Source: Pseudomonadota bacterium (GTDB lineage: Bacteria; Pseudomonadota; Alphaproteobacteria; Caulobacterales; Caulobacteraceae). From it: a stretch of 64,000 nt of DNA. The stretch lies in assembly GCA_020161365.1 (NCBI GenBank), contig JAIUNU010000002.1:62001-126000 (forward strand), read 5' to 3'. Below are positions 9,819-18,040 of the stretch, piece after piece. The translations under genes and the position numbers were made by a program. The notes under the pieces are model-generated. The model saw only the letters and a list, made by a program, of their open reading frames with translations. It ran no database searches and had not been told where the DNA came from. Numbering within the stretch: the first letter of the stretch is position 1; each line of letters begins with the position of its first letter.

Positions 9819-9861
9819 GATCGCCGCTCGAATTCATCGGACAGAAGGTCCGGGAGACCCC

Positions 9862-10653
9862 ATGGCAGAGCCGGCGATACTGGACGCGTCGCATCACAGC
9901 GCCCCCCCGAACCCGCCGGCGGACCGCCGCGCGGCGGCGGAAGAGCGTCGTCGTCTGGCGCTCGACAATCGCAAGCGGTCGTTCCTGCGCATGGTCAGCC
10001 ACGAGCTGCGGACCCCTCTGAACGCCGTGATCGGCTTTTCCGAGATCCTGTCGCAGGAGCTCTACGGCCCGTTGGGCAACCCGCAGTATCGGGAATACGC
10101 CACGATCGTTCATGAGAGCGGCCTGAAGCTCTTGAAGCTGGTCAACCAGATCGTCGAGCTCGCCCGTCTCGAAGGCCAGGCCACCGATATCGAGATGACG
10201 CCCGAACCCCTCGACGAGGCCATCGAGGATGTCGTCGAAAGCCTGCGCGCCGAGATCGCCCGTCGGGACGTGATCGTCCACGTTATGGGCGCGGGCGCCC
10301 TGCCCTCTGTGCAGGCCGACAGTCGGGGCCTGCGGACCATGCTGACCAACCTGCTGCAGAACGCCGTGACCCACTCGCCCGCCGGGGGGGTTATCCACGT
10401 GACGGCGGCCCGCGTGGACGGCGAGATCGAGATCGCGATCCGCGACCAGGGGCCGGGCGTCGAAAGCGCCGAACTCCCCCGCCTGCTGCAGCCGTTCGAG
10501 CAAGGCGGCTGCGCGCTGACGCGGACCAACGAAGGCGCGGGTCTGGGCTTGCCGATCGTCGATCTGCTGTCGCGCGCCATGGGCGGCCAGTTGAAGCTGT
10601 CCTCCAGCCTGGGCGCCGGCTTCCTGGCCCGCCTGATCCTCAGAGCCGCCTAG
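9862..10653 (+). CDS. Soluble sensor histidine kinase
   Basis: A 263-residue protein starting at ATG 9862, with GGGAGA just upstream. An in-frame ATG at 9817 is less likely because it overlaps the divJ leader. It has no membrane segment. A short charged N-terminal helix leads into HisKA with SHELRTPLNAVIGFSEIL (His about residue 47), then HATPase motifs N box LLQNAVTHS, G1 DQGPGV and G2 GAGLGLPIV. It lacks any sensory domain, so input may come from a partner protein. It is divergent from the divJ-like gene and its HisKA resembles it, suggesting an old duplication and overlapping targets (inference). Confidence 0.85.
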   Translation: MAEPAILDASHHSAPPNPPADRRAAAEERRRLALDNRKRSFLRMVSHELRTPLNAVIGFSEILSQELYGPLGNPQYREYATIVHESGLKLLKLVNQIVELARLEGQATDIEMTPEPLDEAIEDVVESLRAEIARRDVIVHVMGAGALPSVQADSRGLRTMLTNLLQNAVTHSPAGGVIHVTAARVDGEIEIAIRDQGPGVESAELPRLLQPFEQGGCALTRTNEGAGLGLPIVDLLSRAMGGQLKLSSSLGAGFLARLILRAA

Positions 10654-10695
10654 CTGCCGCTTGCCTTGATGCGGCGAGGCGCCTAAACGCCGCGC

Positions 10696-11121
10696 ATGAC
10701 CAGCCCCATCGACACCGCCCTGACCGACCTCGCCGATGAGTTCGAACTGCTGGGCGATTGGGAAGAGCGCTATCGCTACGTGATCGAACTGGGCAAGGAC
10801 CTGGCGCCGCTGACCGACGCCGAACGCTCCGAGGAGAACAAGGTGCGCGGCTGCGCCAGCCAGGTCTGGTTGGTGACCGAACCGCAGGCCGACGGCTCAA
10901 TCGTTTTTCGCGGCGACAGCGACGCCCATATCGTCAGCGGTCTGATCGCCATCCTGCTGCGGCTCTATTCGGGTCGGACGGCCGCCGAAATCGCCAACTT
11001 CGACGCCAAGGCCGCCTTTGATCGCCTGGGCCTCTCGGAGGCCCTGTCGTCGCAGCGGTCCAACGGTCTGAAGTCGATGGTCGCCCGGATCCAGCGGGAT
11101 GCGCAGGCCGCCCTTGGCTAG
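10696..11121 (+). CDS. sufE: SufE family sulfur acceptor
   Basis: A 141-residue protein of SufE length. It has the family pattern DEFELLGDWEERYRYVIELG at the N-terminus and the sulfur-accepting cysteine in KVRGCASQVW (Cys53), followed by ADSDAHIVSGLIAILL-type helices. SufE takes persulfide sulfur from the cysteine desulfurase SufS and passes it to the SufBCD scaffold for Fe-S cluster assembly in the cytoplasm. Its stop overlaps the start of the next gene by 23 bases, so the two are probably co-transcribed. The next gene is also a sulfur-domain (rhodanese) enzyme. Confidence 0.92.
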   Translation: MTSPIDTALTDLADEFELLGDWEERYRYVIELGKDLAPLTDAERSEENKVRGCASQVWLVTEPQADGSIVFRGDSDAHIVSGLIAILLRLYSGRTAAEIANFDAKAAFDRLGLSEALSSQRSNGLKSMVARIQRDAQAALG

Positions 11122-12061
11122 GTATCGCGTCGCCGCGCTGTATCGCTTCACGCGGTTTCCGGATCCGGCGGCGCTCCAGGGACCGCTGGCGGCGCTGTGT
11201 TGCAGCTTGGGCGTCAAAGGCACCCTGCTGCTGGCGCGCGAGGGGATCAACGGCACCATCGCCGGCGAGGACGCCGCGATAGAGGCGGTTCTGGCCCACA
11301 TCCGCGCCCTGCCCGGCTGCGCTGACCTGACGCCCAAGACCGCCTGGGCCGAGCGTATGCCCTTCTACCGGATGAAGGTTCGGCTGAAGAAGGAGATCGT
11401 CACCCTGGGTGAGCCGGACCTCGATCCGACCGACGCCGGAACCTATGTCGCGCCCGCCGACTGGAACGCGCTGATCAGCGATCCGGACGTCCTCGTGATC
11501 GACACCCGCAATGCCTACGAGGTGGCGGTCGGCCGGTTCGAGGGCGCGATCGACCCGCAGACCGCCAGCTTCGCCGACTTCCCCGCCTGGTTCCGCGACT
11601 GGCGCAAAACCGTCGAGGCAGAGCGCGGTCCGCAAGCCCCGTTGAAGGTGGCGATGTACTGCACCGGCGGTATCCGCTGCGAAAAGTCGACCGCCTTCCT
11701 GAAGGCCGAGGGCGTCGAGCAGGTGTTTCATCTGAAGGGCGGCGTTCTGGACTATCTGGAACAAATCCCCGAACCCGAAAGTCTCTGGCGCGGCGAGTGC
11801 TTCGTGTTCGACGAGCGGGTCTCGGTGGGTCACGGCCTGGCCGAGGGCGATCACGTCCTGTGCCGAGGCTGCCGCATGCCGGTCAGTCCGGAGGACCAGG
11901 CCTCGCCGCTCTACGTCGAAGGCGTGGCCTGCCCCGCCTGCCATGACCAGCGCAGCGAGGCGCAGAAGGCGCGCGCCGCCGAGCGTCACCGTCAGGTGCT
12001 GCATTGCGAAGCGCTGGGCGTCGACCACGTCGGCGCGACCCTGCCGGCAAAGATCGGCTGA
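11099..12061 (+). CDS. trhO: tRNA uridine(34) hydroxylase TrhO, rhodanese domain
   Basis: A 320-residue protein. An N-terminal acylphosphatase-like domain (LLLAREGINGTIAG, about 43-56) is followed by a rhodanese domain with DTRNAYEVAVGRFEGA and the active-site loop YCTGGIRCEKS (Cys188 and Cys194). A C-terminal Cys-rich tail carries two CxxC pairs (about 255/258 and 278/281). This is the TrhO/YceA layout. The enzyme hydroxylates U34 of several tRNAs with O2 to give 5-hydroxyuridine. It overlaps sufE by 23 bases. Confidence 0.9.
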   Translation: MRRPPLARYRVAALYRFTRFPDPAALQGPLAALCCSLGVKGTLLLAREGINGTIAGEDAAIEAVLAHIRALPGCADLTPKTAWAERMPFYRMKVRLKKEIVTLGEPDLDPTDAGTYVAPADWNALISDPDVLVIDTRNAYEVAVGRFEGAIDPQTASFADFPAWFRDWRKTVEAERGPQAPLKVAMYCTGGIRCEKSTAFLKAEGVEQVFHLKGGVLDYLEQIPEPESLWRGECFVFDERVSVGHGLAEGDHVLCRGCRMPVSPEDQASPLYVEGVACPACHDQRSEAQKARAAERHRQVLHCEALGVDHVGATLPAKIG

Positions 12062-12120
12062 ACCCTTCCGCCCCGCCCCGCGTTGACACGGCTCCCCTTC
12101 CCCAAATGCGGAGCCCTGCG

Positions 12121-12570
12121 ATGCACACCAACGAAGACCACATCAAGCTCGTCAACGGCCTGGTCGAAACCACCATCGACAGCGCTGACGGCTATGCCGA
12201 AGCCGCCAAGGACGCGGACAACTCGCGTTACACAGAGCTGTTTCAGCGTCGCGCCCAGGAGCGCCGCACCATCGCCTCGGAACTGCAGGACGAAGTGCGC
12301 CGTCTCGGCGGCGAGCCCAAGGACGACGGCACCATCCTGGCCGCCGCCCACCGCGCGTTCCTGAACCTGAAGGACGCCGTGACCAAGGGCGACGAAGCGG
12401 TGATCAACGAGGTCGAGGCTGGCGAAGACTACATCAAGGGCAAGTACGAAAAGGCCCTGCAGGACACCGACGTCGATCCGCAAACCCGGCGTGTGATCGA
12501 GAAGGCCTGGACCTCGGTGAAATCCGGTCACGACCAGATGCGCGACATCAAGCACATGCTGAAGCACTAA
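12121..12570 (+). CDS. DUF2383 / PA2169-type four-helix-bundle protein
   Basis: A 149-residue protein starting at ATG 12121; upstream in-frame codons belong to the trhO 3' region. It has ferritin-like helices with the pattern INGLVETTIDSADGYAEAA, then RRTIASELQDEVRRLGGEP and a C-terminal RRVIEKAWTSVKSGHDQM, as in the PA2169 family. These small proteins are often stress-linked, but the role is not established. A strong terminator follows at 12592-12622, so the gene ends its transcription unit. Confidence 0.82.
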   Translation: MHTNEDHIKLVNGLVETTIDSADGYAEAAKDADNSRYTELFQRRAQERRTIASELQDEVRRLGGEPKDDGTILAAAHRAFLNLKDAVTKGDEAVINEVEAGEDYIKGKYEKALQDTDVDPQTRRVIEKAWTSVKSGHDQMRDIKHMLKH

Positions 12571-12591
12571 AGGCGCATCGCGTCGCAGGAG

Positions 12592-12622
12592 AAGGGCGGG
12601 ATCGAAAGATCCCGCCCTTTTT
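12592..12622 (+). terminator. Rho-independent terminator after the DUF2383 gene
   Basis: A 12-bp perfect stem (AAGGGCGGGATC paired with GATCCCGCCCTT) with a GAAA tetraloop is followed by a T run ending at 12622. It also lies just past the 3' end of the minus-strand gafZ gene, so it may act in both directions. Confidence 0.9.
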
Positions 12623-12635
12623 CCAAGTAACGCTG

Positions 12636-13367
12636 TCAGGCCATTCGATAGTGCCGCGCCAAGGCCTGCAAAGCCAGTTTCAGAACGGTCTTGCCTGAGC
12701 GGCGAGGCAGTTTCAGCGATCGTTCCGCAGCCTCCAGCGCCGAGCCTATCAGACAGATCCGCTCCAGGATTTCCCGAAGTCCAGGGCCAACCGCTGTCAG
12801 GGCTTGAGCGATACGTTCGCGCGCGGCGTGATCGCGCTCCACCGGAGACAGCGCGGGCCCGCCGCCATCGACGCGTGGCGTCGCGTCCCAGCGCATCGTC
12901 ATGCGACCCAGGGTTCCCAACCGTTCGTAGTCCTCGCGCAGGCGCTCGGCCGCCGCGGCCTCCACGGCCGACAGCCAAGGCCGTCCCTGGCTGTCGCGGC
13001 GGCGCGCCAACCAGGCGATCGGCGACTCGCCGAGATTGCGTTGCACAGTCCGGTTCTCAACCTCGACGGCGGCCTCGACAACGCCGGGTCGCCCTGCGAG
13101 AGGCGTCTGGCTTTCTAGCCGAGCGACCATGATCCACCCGCCTCCCACGCGCGGCTTCAAGGTCGCTTCGCGGGCGAGGACCATGAAGGCCATCTCATCC
13201 AACGTCAGCATCACGCGGCGCCGACGACTGGCCCCCAGTCGGACCCCGTACGCGCCATTGCACGCCTCCACCACCGCGCCGGGCCGCTCCAGCAGACGCA
13301 TGGCGCGTTCGGCGCGCCTGCGGGCGTGAAGTTCAGCCTCGAAGCGCGCGTCCGGGCCGGCGCTCAT
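12636..13367 (-). CDS. gafZ: DUF6456 protein, GafZ-like gene transfer agent activator/antiterminator subunit
   Basis: A 243-residue protein. The start at ATG 13367 was chosen because it overlaps the stop of the upstream gene in an ATGA junction, indicating translational coupling; a longer frame to 13409 exists. The C-terminal half (ERDHAARERIAQALTAVGPGLREILERICLIGSALEAAER) matches the DUF6456 domain found in the C-terminal part of Rhodobacter GafA. In Caulobacter the split proteins GafY and GafZ activate the gene transfer agent cluster, GafZ acting on RNA polymerase. The assignment rests on domain order and pairing with the DnaA-like gene. Confidence 0.7.
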   Translation of the reverse strand: MSAGPDARFEAELHARRRAERAMRLLERPGAVVEACNGAYGVRLGASRRRRVMLTLDEMAFMVLAREATLKPRVGGGWIMVARLESQTPLAGRPGVVEAAVEVENRTVQRNLGESPIAWLARRRDSQGRPWLSAVEAAAAERLREDYERLGTLGRMTMRWDATPRVDGGGPALSPVERDHAARERIAQALTAVGPGLREILERICLIGSALEAAERSLKLPRRSGKTVLKLALQALARHYRMA

Positions 13368-13735
13368 TGCGGCAAGTCCTGCGCGTGGGACGGCGCCTGG
13401 CGCAGGCACGCCTCGAGTTCAGCCAAACGCCGGTCGAAGGCCTCGTTCTCGCGCAGATCCTCGATCTTCCGGCAGGCATGGCCGCAGGTGGTTCGGTCAC
13501 GGCCGAACGCGAAAGCGACGCGGGCGAGCGACCAGTGGAACGTGATGTGTGTGAGATAGATAGCCAGCTGCCGCGCGCGGACAGCGGTGTGCGACGCGCG
13601 CCTGGGAGCCGCGATCTCCGCCGCCGGCACGCCGGTGGCCAGGGAAACAAGATGGGTGACGAAGCCGACCGTCAGGCGGTCGCGTCGGGGATCGGGCGTG
13701 ACCGCCCACATATCCTCAAGGGCTTGAACCAGCAT
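13364..13735 (-). CDS. gafY: DnaA domain IV-like DNA-binding protein, GafY-like gene transfer agent activator
   Basis: A 123-residue protein consisting of little more than a DnaA C-terminal helix-turn-helix domain. It has ARQLAIYLTHITFHWSLARVAFAFGRDRTTCGHACRKIEDL in place of the DnaA signature GRDHTTVLHA..KI. It has no AAA+ ATPase part, so it is not a replication initiator. It matches the N-terminal domain of Rhodobacter GafA; the Caulobacter equivalent is GafY, which with IHF activates gene transfer agent transcription. It is coupled to the DUF6456 gene by a 4-base overlap. An inverted-repeat operator lies 45-83 bases upstream of the start. Confidence 0.72.
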   Translation of the reverse strand: MLVQALEDMWAVTPDPRRDRLTVGFVTHLVSLATGVPAAEIAAPRRASHTAVRARQLAIYLTHITFHWSLARVAFAFGRDRTTCGHACRKIEDLRENEAFDRRLAELEACLRQAPSHAQDLPQ

Positions 13736-13779
13736 GGCGTCCTCTCATCCAGGCCGCGAGCGCGACCGGCGAACACCAC

Positions 13780-13818
13780 TATAGGTATATATTCCGCAGT
13801 GAGGAAGATATTCCTATA
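13780..13818. promoter_or_regulatory. Inverted-repeat operator in the gafYZ promoter region
   Basis: Two 16-base arms, TATAGGTATATATTCC (13780-13795) and GGAAGATATTCCTATA (13803-13818), are inverted repeats matching at 14 of 16 positions across a 7-base spacer. Each contains a quasi-palindrome of the GGWA-N4-TTCC type, with starts 19 bases apart, about two helical turns. The stretch is AT-rich in a GC-rich neighbourhood. It is a good candidate for the binding site of a repressor of the RogA type known to silence gafYZ in Caulobacter. Binding is inferred. Confidence 0.6.
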
Positions 13819-13991
13819 TCACCCAAGCCTTAGTCACTTACCGCCTTGGATTTGCTGGTGAATTGCCCCGATAATCCCGCAAGATCACGGGGAAGCGCGC
13901 ACAGCTCCACCGCCCCAGCGCCCTTCGGCGACGGGCGCCGAGCCCCCATTGATTCGCAGCTAGACGCGTCGGCGCGCTCGGGCCGGCCAGT

Positions 13992-15782
13992 TCAGCCCTT
14001 GGGCTTGAGCGGCGCCGCCGGCTTGGCCAGCTGCTGAGCGGTCCAGGCGTCGATCCGGGTCTCCAGAACGGACAGCGGCAGCGACCCGCGTAACAGCACG
14101 GCGTCGTGGAAACCGCGCTCGTCGAACTTGTCGCCCAGCTTGGCCTCGGCGCGCTTGCGCAGCTCCAGAAGCTTCAGTTCGCCCATCTTGTAGGCCAGGG
14201 CCTGGCCGGGCCAGGAGACGTAGCGCTTCAGCTCCACCTCGATATTGGTCGGCGACAGGGCGGTGTTGTCGGTGAAGCAGGCCCGGGCCTGGTCGATGCT
14301 CCAGCCCTTCCAGTGCATGCCGGTGTCAGCCACCAGACGGCAAGCGCGCCACATCTCGTAGGAGAGTCGGCCAAAGAGCTCGTAGGGATCGCGATAGATG
14401 CCCATCTCCTCGCCCAGCCATTCCGAGTACAGACCCCAGCCTTCACCAAAGGCGGTGAAGTAGAGGTTCTTGCGGAACTCCGGGACGTTGGCCTGCTCGG
14501 CCGCGAGAGAGGTCTGGATGTGGTGTCCCGGCGCGCCCTCGTGCAGCACCAGGGCCGGCAGTTCGTAGAGCGGCCGCTGGTCCAGCTCGGACGTGTTGAT
14601 CATGAGGCCGCCGGCGCGCCCCACCTTGGCGTCGCCGCCAAAATAGCGGCCGGTGGTGTAGCCCTTCTCAATGCTGGCCGGCACGGCGCGCACGCCATAC
14701 GGCAGGCGCGGCAGCACGCCGAAGTGCGCGGGCAGTTGATCGTCGGCGCGCTTGGCGATCTCGCTGGACTTCTCCAGCAGTTGCTGGCGGCTGGTGGCGT
14801 AGAAGCGTGGATCCTTGCGCAGCATGGCGATGAAGGCCGGCAGGTCCCCCTGGAAGCCGGCGGCCTTCATGGTCTCTTCCATGCGGGCCCGGATGCGCTT
14901 CACCTCGGCCTGGCCGATGTCGTGGATCTGGTCGGGCGTCAGGGTCGTGGTGGTGTGACGACGCGCCAGGAACGCATAGTAGCGCTTGCCATCGGGCAGG
15001 TCCGACGCCGCGAGGCTCTTGGCCGCCCGCGGCACGTACTCTTCGGCCATGAACTTGACGAAGCTGGCGCGGGCGGGCGCGACGCTGTCCTTGATCGCCT
15101 TCTCGCCCTCAGCCACCAGCGCCGCTCGGGTCGCTTCGGGAATGCTGGCGGGCAGAGCGCGCAGCGGCGCCAGCAGCGGATCGTCGGCCAGCGGCGTCGC
15201 GGCGGCGCGCTGGGCGCGGTCCTGAACGGCCTGAGCGGTTGAGACGGCGTGGACGAAGCCTGTGCTCACGCCGCGCCGGGCGTTGGCGATATTGGCGGCG
15301 TACCAGGCTGGCATGCGGTTCAGCAGAGCGATCCAGCGCCGCGCCTCGGCCTCGGTCTTCAGGCGCATGCCACTGGCGCGATACAGCATCATGACGTCGA
15401 AGCCGCCGTCGCTGCTGAAAGGCATTCGGGCCTCGTCGAAGCCGCCCGCCTCGACGCGGTCCTTCACCGCCCACAGCAGCAGGTCCCGCGTCAGCTTCTC
15501 ATCGTCGGAGAGGCCCGTCACGTCCATGGCCGAGAGGTCGGCGGCGATCGTCTTGAGCTTGGCCAGCTTCGCGGCGTCGGCGGCCGGCGAAACATCGGGC
15601 AGACGCCAACGCGCTGCATCACCGCCGCCGTCGTCAGGGTCGCCGTCCGCATTACCCAGCGCCTCGTAGCGCGCGACCAGGCCGGTGAGGGTTTCGGCGG
15701 GGCCGGCCCAGGCGGATGAAACGACCAGGGCCGAGAGACAGGCGCCGGCCAGGGCGGCGCGCCAAGTGCGATGCTGAGTCAT
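13992..15782 (-). CDS. DUF885 family secreted metallo-hydrolase
   Basis: A 596-residue protein. ATG 15782 directly precedes a signal peptide (about residues 1-26, ending SSAWAG); the frame continues to 15818 without need. The DUF885 hallmark HEGAPGHHIQTSLA, a zinc-binding HExxxHH-type motif, lies in the C-terminal half, with FGEGWGLYSEWLGEEMG downstream. DUF885 proteins resemble M32-type carboxypeptidases and are probably periplasmic peptidases. It stands alone; the tRNA pair lies upstream of it on the same strand. Confidence 0.88.
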   Translation of the reverse strand: MTQHRTWRAALAGACLSALVVSSAWAGPAETLTGLVARYEALGNADGDPDDGGGDAARWRLPDVSPAADAAKLAKLKTIAADLSAMDVTGLSDDEKLTRDLLLWAVKDRVEAGGFDEARMPFSSDGGFDVMMLYRASGMRLKTEAEARRWIALLNRMPAWYAANIANARRGVSTGFVHAVSTAQAVQDRAQRAAATPLADDPLLAPLRALPASIPEATRAALVAEGEKAIKDSVAPARASFVKFMAEEYVPRAAKSLAASDLPDGKRYYAFLARRHTTTTLTPDQIHDIGQAEVKRIRARMEETMKAAGFQGDLPAFIAMLRKDPRFYATSRQQLLEKSSEIAKRADDQLPAHFGVLPRLPYGVRAVPASIEKGYTTGRYFGGDAKVGRAGGLMINTSELDQRPLYELPALVLHEGAPGHHIQTSLAAEQANVPEFRKNLYFTAFGEGWGLYSEWLGEEMGIYRDPYELFGRLSYEMWRACRLVADTGMHWKGWSIDQARACFTDNTALSPTNIEVELKRYVSWPGQALAYKMGELKLLELRKRAEAKLGDKFDERGFHDAVLLRGSLPLSVLETRIDAWTAQQLAKPAAPLKPKG

Positions 15783-15882
15783 GCGGCCAAGATTAGGCGA
15801 AGGCCGCGCTGCGTCCACACGCGAATCGACGGTCCCGAGGGAACAAATCGATAAGGTCCAATTGTCGGAGAAGAACCGAGAA

Positions 15883-15957
<75 letters not shown>

Positions 15958-16005
15958 GCTATTCGCGAGATATGGTCTCTTCCAGCCTCTCGAAGATCGA
16001 GAGAA

Positions 16006-16080
<75 letters not shown>

Positions 16081-16248
16081 ATCGGCGAGGCCCAGAAGAG
16101 CGCCCCGCGACGAGGAGGCGGCTTATGGCAGAGCGCTTCGCGGTTTGCAAGCGCCCTTTGAGGGGTTGCGTCGAGGGTTTTTTCTAAGGCTTGATCCACC
16201 GGGGTTTAGAGCGGGTTTGGAGCCCGGTTCTTGGGGCGGAGTTGGGCC

Positions 16249-17109
16249 TTGCGTCTGTTCGTGTTCGGTATGGGCTACGTGGGCGCGGCGTTCGCCGATG
16301 CGTTGCAGGAACGCGGCTGGGACATCGCCGCCTCCGCGCGCAACCCTGGCCAGGCCCAAGCGCTTCGCGACCGGGGAATCACGCCCGCCGACCCGGCTGA
16401 CCGTGACGCCATGATCGCCGCACTTTCCGGCGTGAACGCGATTCTGGTCACCGCGCCGCCCGCCCCCGAAGGTTGCCCGGCGCTGGAGTCGATCGTTCCG
16501 GCCCTGGCGCAGGCTACGGCCTATCCCGACTGGATCGGCTACCTGTCGACGACCGGGGTCTATGGCGATTTCGAGGGGCGCTGGGTGTTCGAGACGTCGC
16601 CTCTCAAGGCCCAGTCGGTTGAAGGCGCGCGCCGAGTCGGCGCCGAGCGCGACTGGCGCCAAGTCGGGCGCGGGATGGGCCTGACGGTGACAACCTTTCG
16701 CCTGCCGGGAATCTACGGCCCCGGCCGGAGCGCGCTGGACCGTCTGCGCGCCGGCGAGGGTCGCAGGATCGTCAAGCCGGGACAGGTGTTCAGCCGCATC
16801 CACCTCGACGACATCGTCTCCGGCCTGCTGGCCTCGCTGGATCGCCCGCGCGCAGGCGGGATCTACAACCTCGTCGACGACGAGCCCGCCCCGCCCCAGG
16901 ACGTCATGGAATACGCCGCCAAGTTGCTCGGCGTTCCCGTCCCGCCGGACCTGCCGTTCAACGAATTGGGCATGTCGCCGGCGACGCGGCGGTTCTACGC
17001 CGAGAACAAGAGGGTCTCGAACGCCCTGATCAAGGCGGAGCTGGGCTGGCGGCCCAAGCATCCGACCTACCGCGAAGGTCTGGCGGCGATCCTGAAGGCG
17101 GGGGGTTAG
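16249..17109 (+). CDS. NAD(P)-binding SDR/epimerase-type protein
   Basis: A 286-residue protein. The TTG at 16249 was chosen as start: it gives MRLFVFGMGYVG, placing the Rossmann glycine loop at the N-terminus, and has GGAG 7 bases upstream. Next come GYLSTTGVYGDFEGRWVFE with the extended-SDR tyrosine region and TFRLPGIYGPGRSALDRLRAG typical of epimerases. The C-terminus (AELGWRPKHPTYREGLAAI) is the usual substrate-binding end of the YeeZ-like SDR group. The substrate is unknown. Confidence 0.85.
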   Translation: MRLFVFGMGYVGAAFADALQERGWDIAASARNPGQAQALRDRGITPADPADRDAMIAALSGVNAILVTAPPAPEGCPALESIVPALAQATAYPDWIGYLSTTGVYGDFEGRWVFETSPLKAQSVEGARRVGAERDWRQVGRGMGLTVTTFRLPGIYGPGRSALDRLRAGEGRRIVKPGQVFSRIHLDDIVSGLLASLDRPRAGGIYNLVDDEPAPPQDVMEYAAKLLGVPVPPDLPFNELGMSPATRRFYAENKRVSNALIKAELGWRPKHPTYREGLAAILKAGG

Positions 17110-17112
17110 AGG

Positions 17113-17985
17113 CTATTCGTCGTCGATCGGCAGCGGACGCGGCGCGATGCCGGTCGCTTCAAGCCCGGCCGCATTCCGTAGCCGCGCCGCACGCGCCAGG
17201 CGGCGGGAGACGAGGTCCCCCTCTTCCGGCTCGGCCAGGCCCTTGGCCTCGGAGACAGCGGCGACCAGGCGCTCCAGGTCCTGCGGGCGCGACAGCCGGT
17301 GGTCGCCGTCCTTGATCAGGCTGAACACCACATTGTCCGAGGTCAGGGCGTTGGCCAGTTCCAGCGCGTGGGTCCAAGGCACGTCGGGGTCAGCGCCGCC
17401 CTGCAGGATGCGGATAGGAACGTCGATCGGCACAGGTCCGGGGAGAATCGACCACCGCGCCCCGTCCTCCAGAAGGTCGCGGGTGATCGGATAGCCGCCG
17501 TCGTCGTACTCCGACGGGCGGATCCAGAAGCCGTCGCGAGCGATGGCCGCCTTGGCCTCGGCGGGAAGCTCGGGCTCCATCAGTTTCTCGGTGAAGTCGG
17601 GCGCCGGCGCGATCAGCACCATGGCCTTCACGCGGTCGGGCCGGGCGATCGCCGCCAGGCAAGAGAGCCAGCCGCCCATCGACGAGCCGACCAGCACCAG
17701 CGGCCCTTCGGTCAGCTCATCGATCACCGCCAGGGCGTCGGCGCGCCAGCGACTGATCGTGCCGTCTTGGAAGGCTCCGTCGGACTCGCCATGGCCGAAA
17801 TAGTCGAAGCGCAGATAGCTGCCGCCGGTCGCCTTGGCCTGCTCGGCCAGCACCTCGGCCTTGGTTCCGGTCATGTCTGAATGGAAGCCGCCCAGCCACA
17901 CGACCGTCGGGCCTTCGCCCTCCACGCGCCGCCAAGCGAGGGTCGATCCGTCTTCGCGCGTCAGGGCGCCCCGGGATTCGGTCAT
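17113..17985 (-). CDS. Alpha/beta hydrolase
   Basis: A 290-residue cytoplasmic protein. The nucleophile elbow is GSSMGGW (Ser102), the oxyanion region VVWLGGFHSDMTG (about 28-39), and probable acid and base residues are in GGADPDVPW and DGDHRLSR. The order matches the alpha/beta hydrolase fold, closest in feel to the ABHD10/BEM46 thioesterase-like group. It lies convergent with the SDR gene (3-base gap). The substrate is unknown. Confidence 0.87.
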   Translation of the reverse strand: MTESRGALTREDGSTLAWRRVEGEGPTVVWLGGFHSDMTGTKAEVLAEQAKATGGSYLRFDYFGHGESDGAFQDGTISRWRADALAVIDELTEGPLVLVGSSMGGWLSCLAAIARPDRVKAMVLIAPAPDFTEKLMEPELPAEAKAAIARDGFWIRPSEYDDGGYPITRDLLEDGARWSILPGPVPIDVPIRILQGGADPDVPWTHALELANALTSDNVVFSLIKDGDHRLSRPQDLERLVAAVSEAKGLAEPEEGDLVSRRLARAARLRNAAGLEATGIAPRPLPIDDE

Positions 17986-18040
17986 GGCGTCGCCTTGATC
18001 CTTTCGCTAACTACGGGCCGTTATCGCCGTCGAGACTCGC

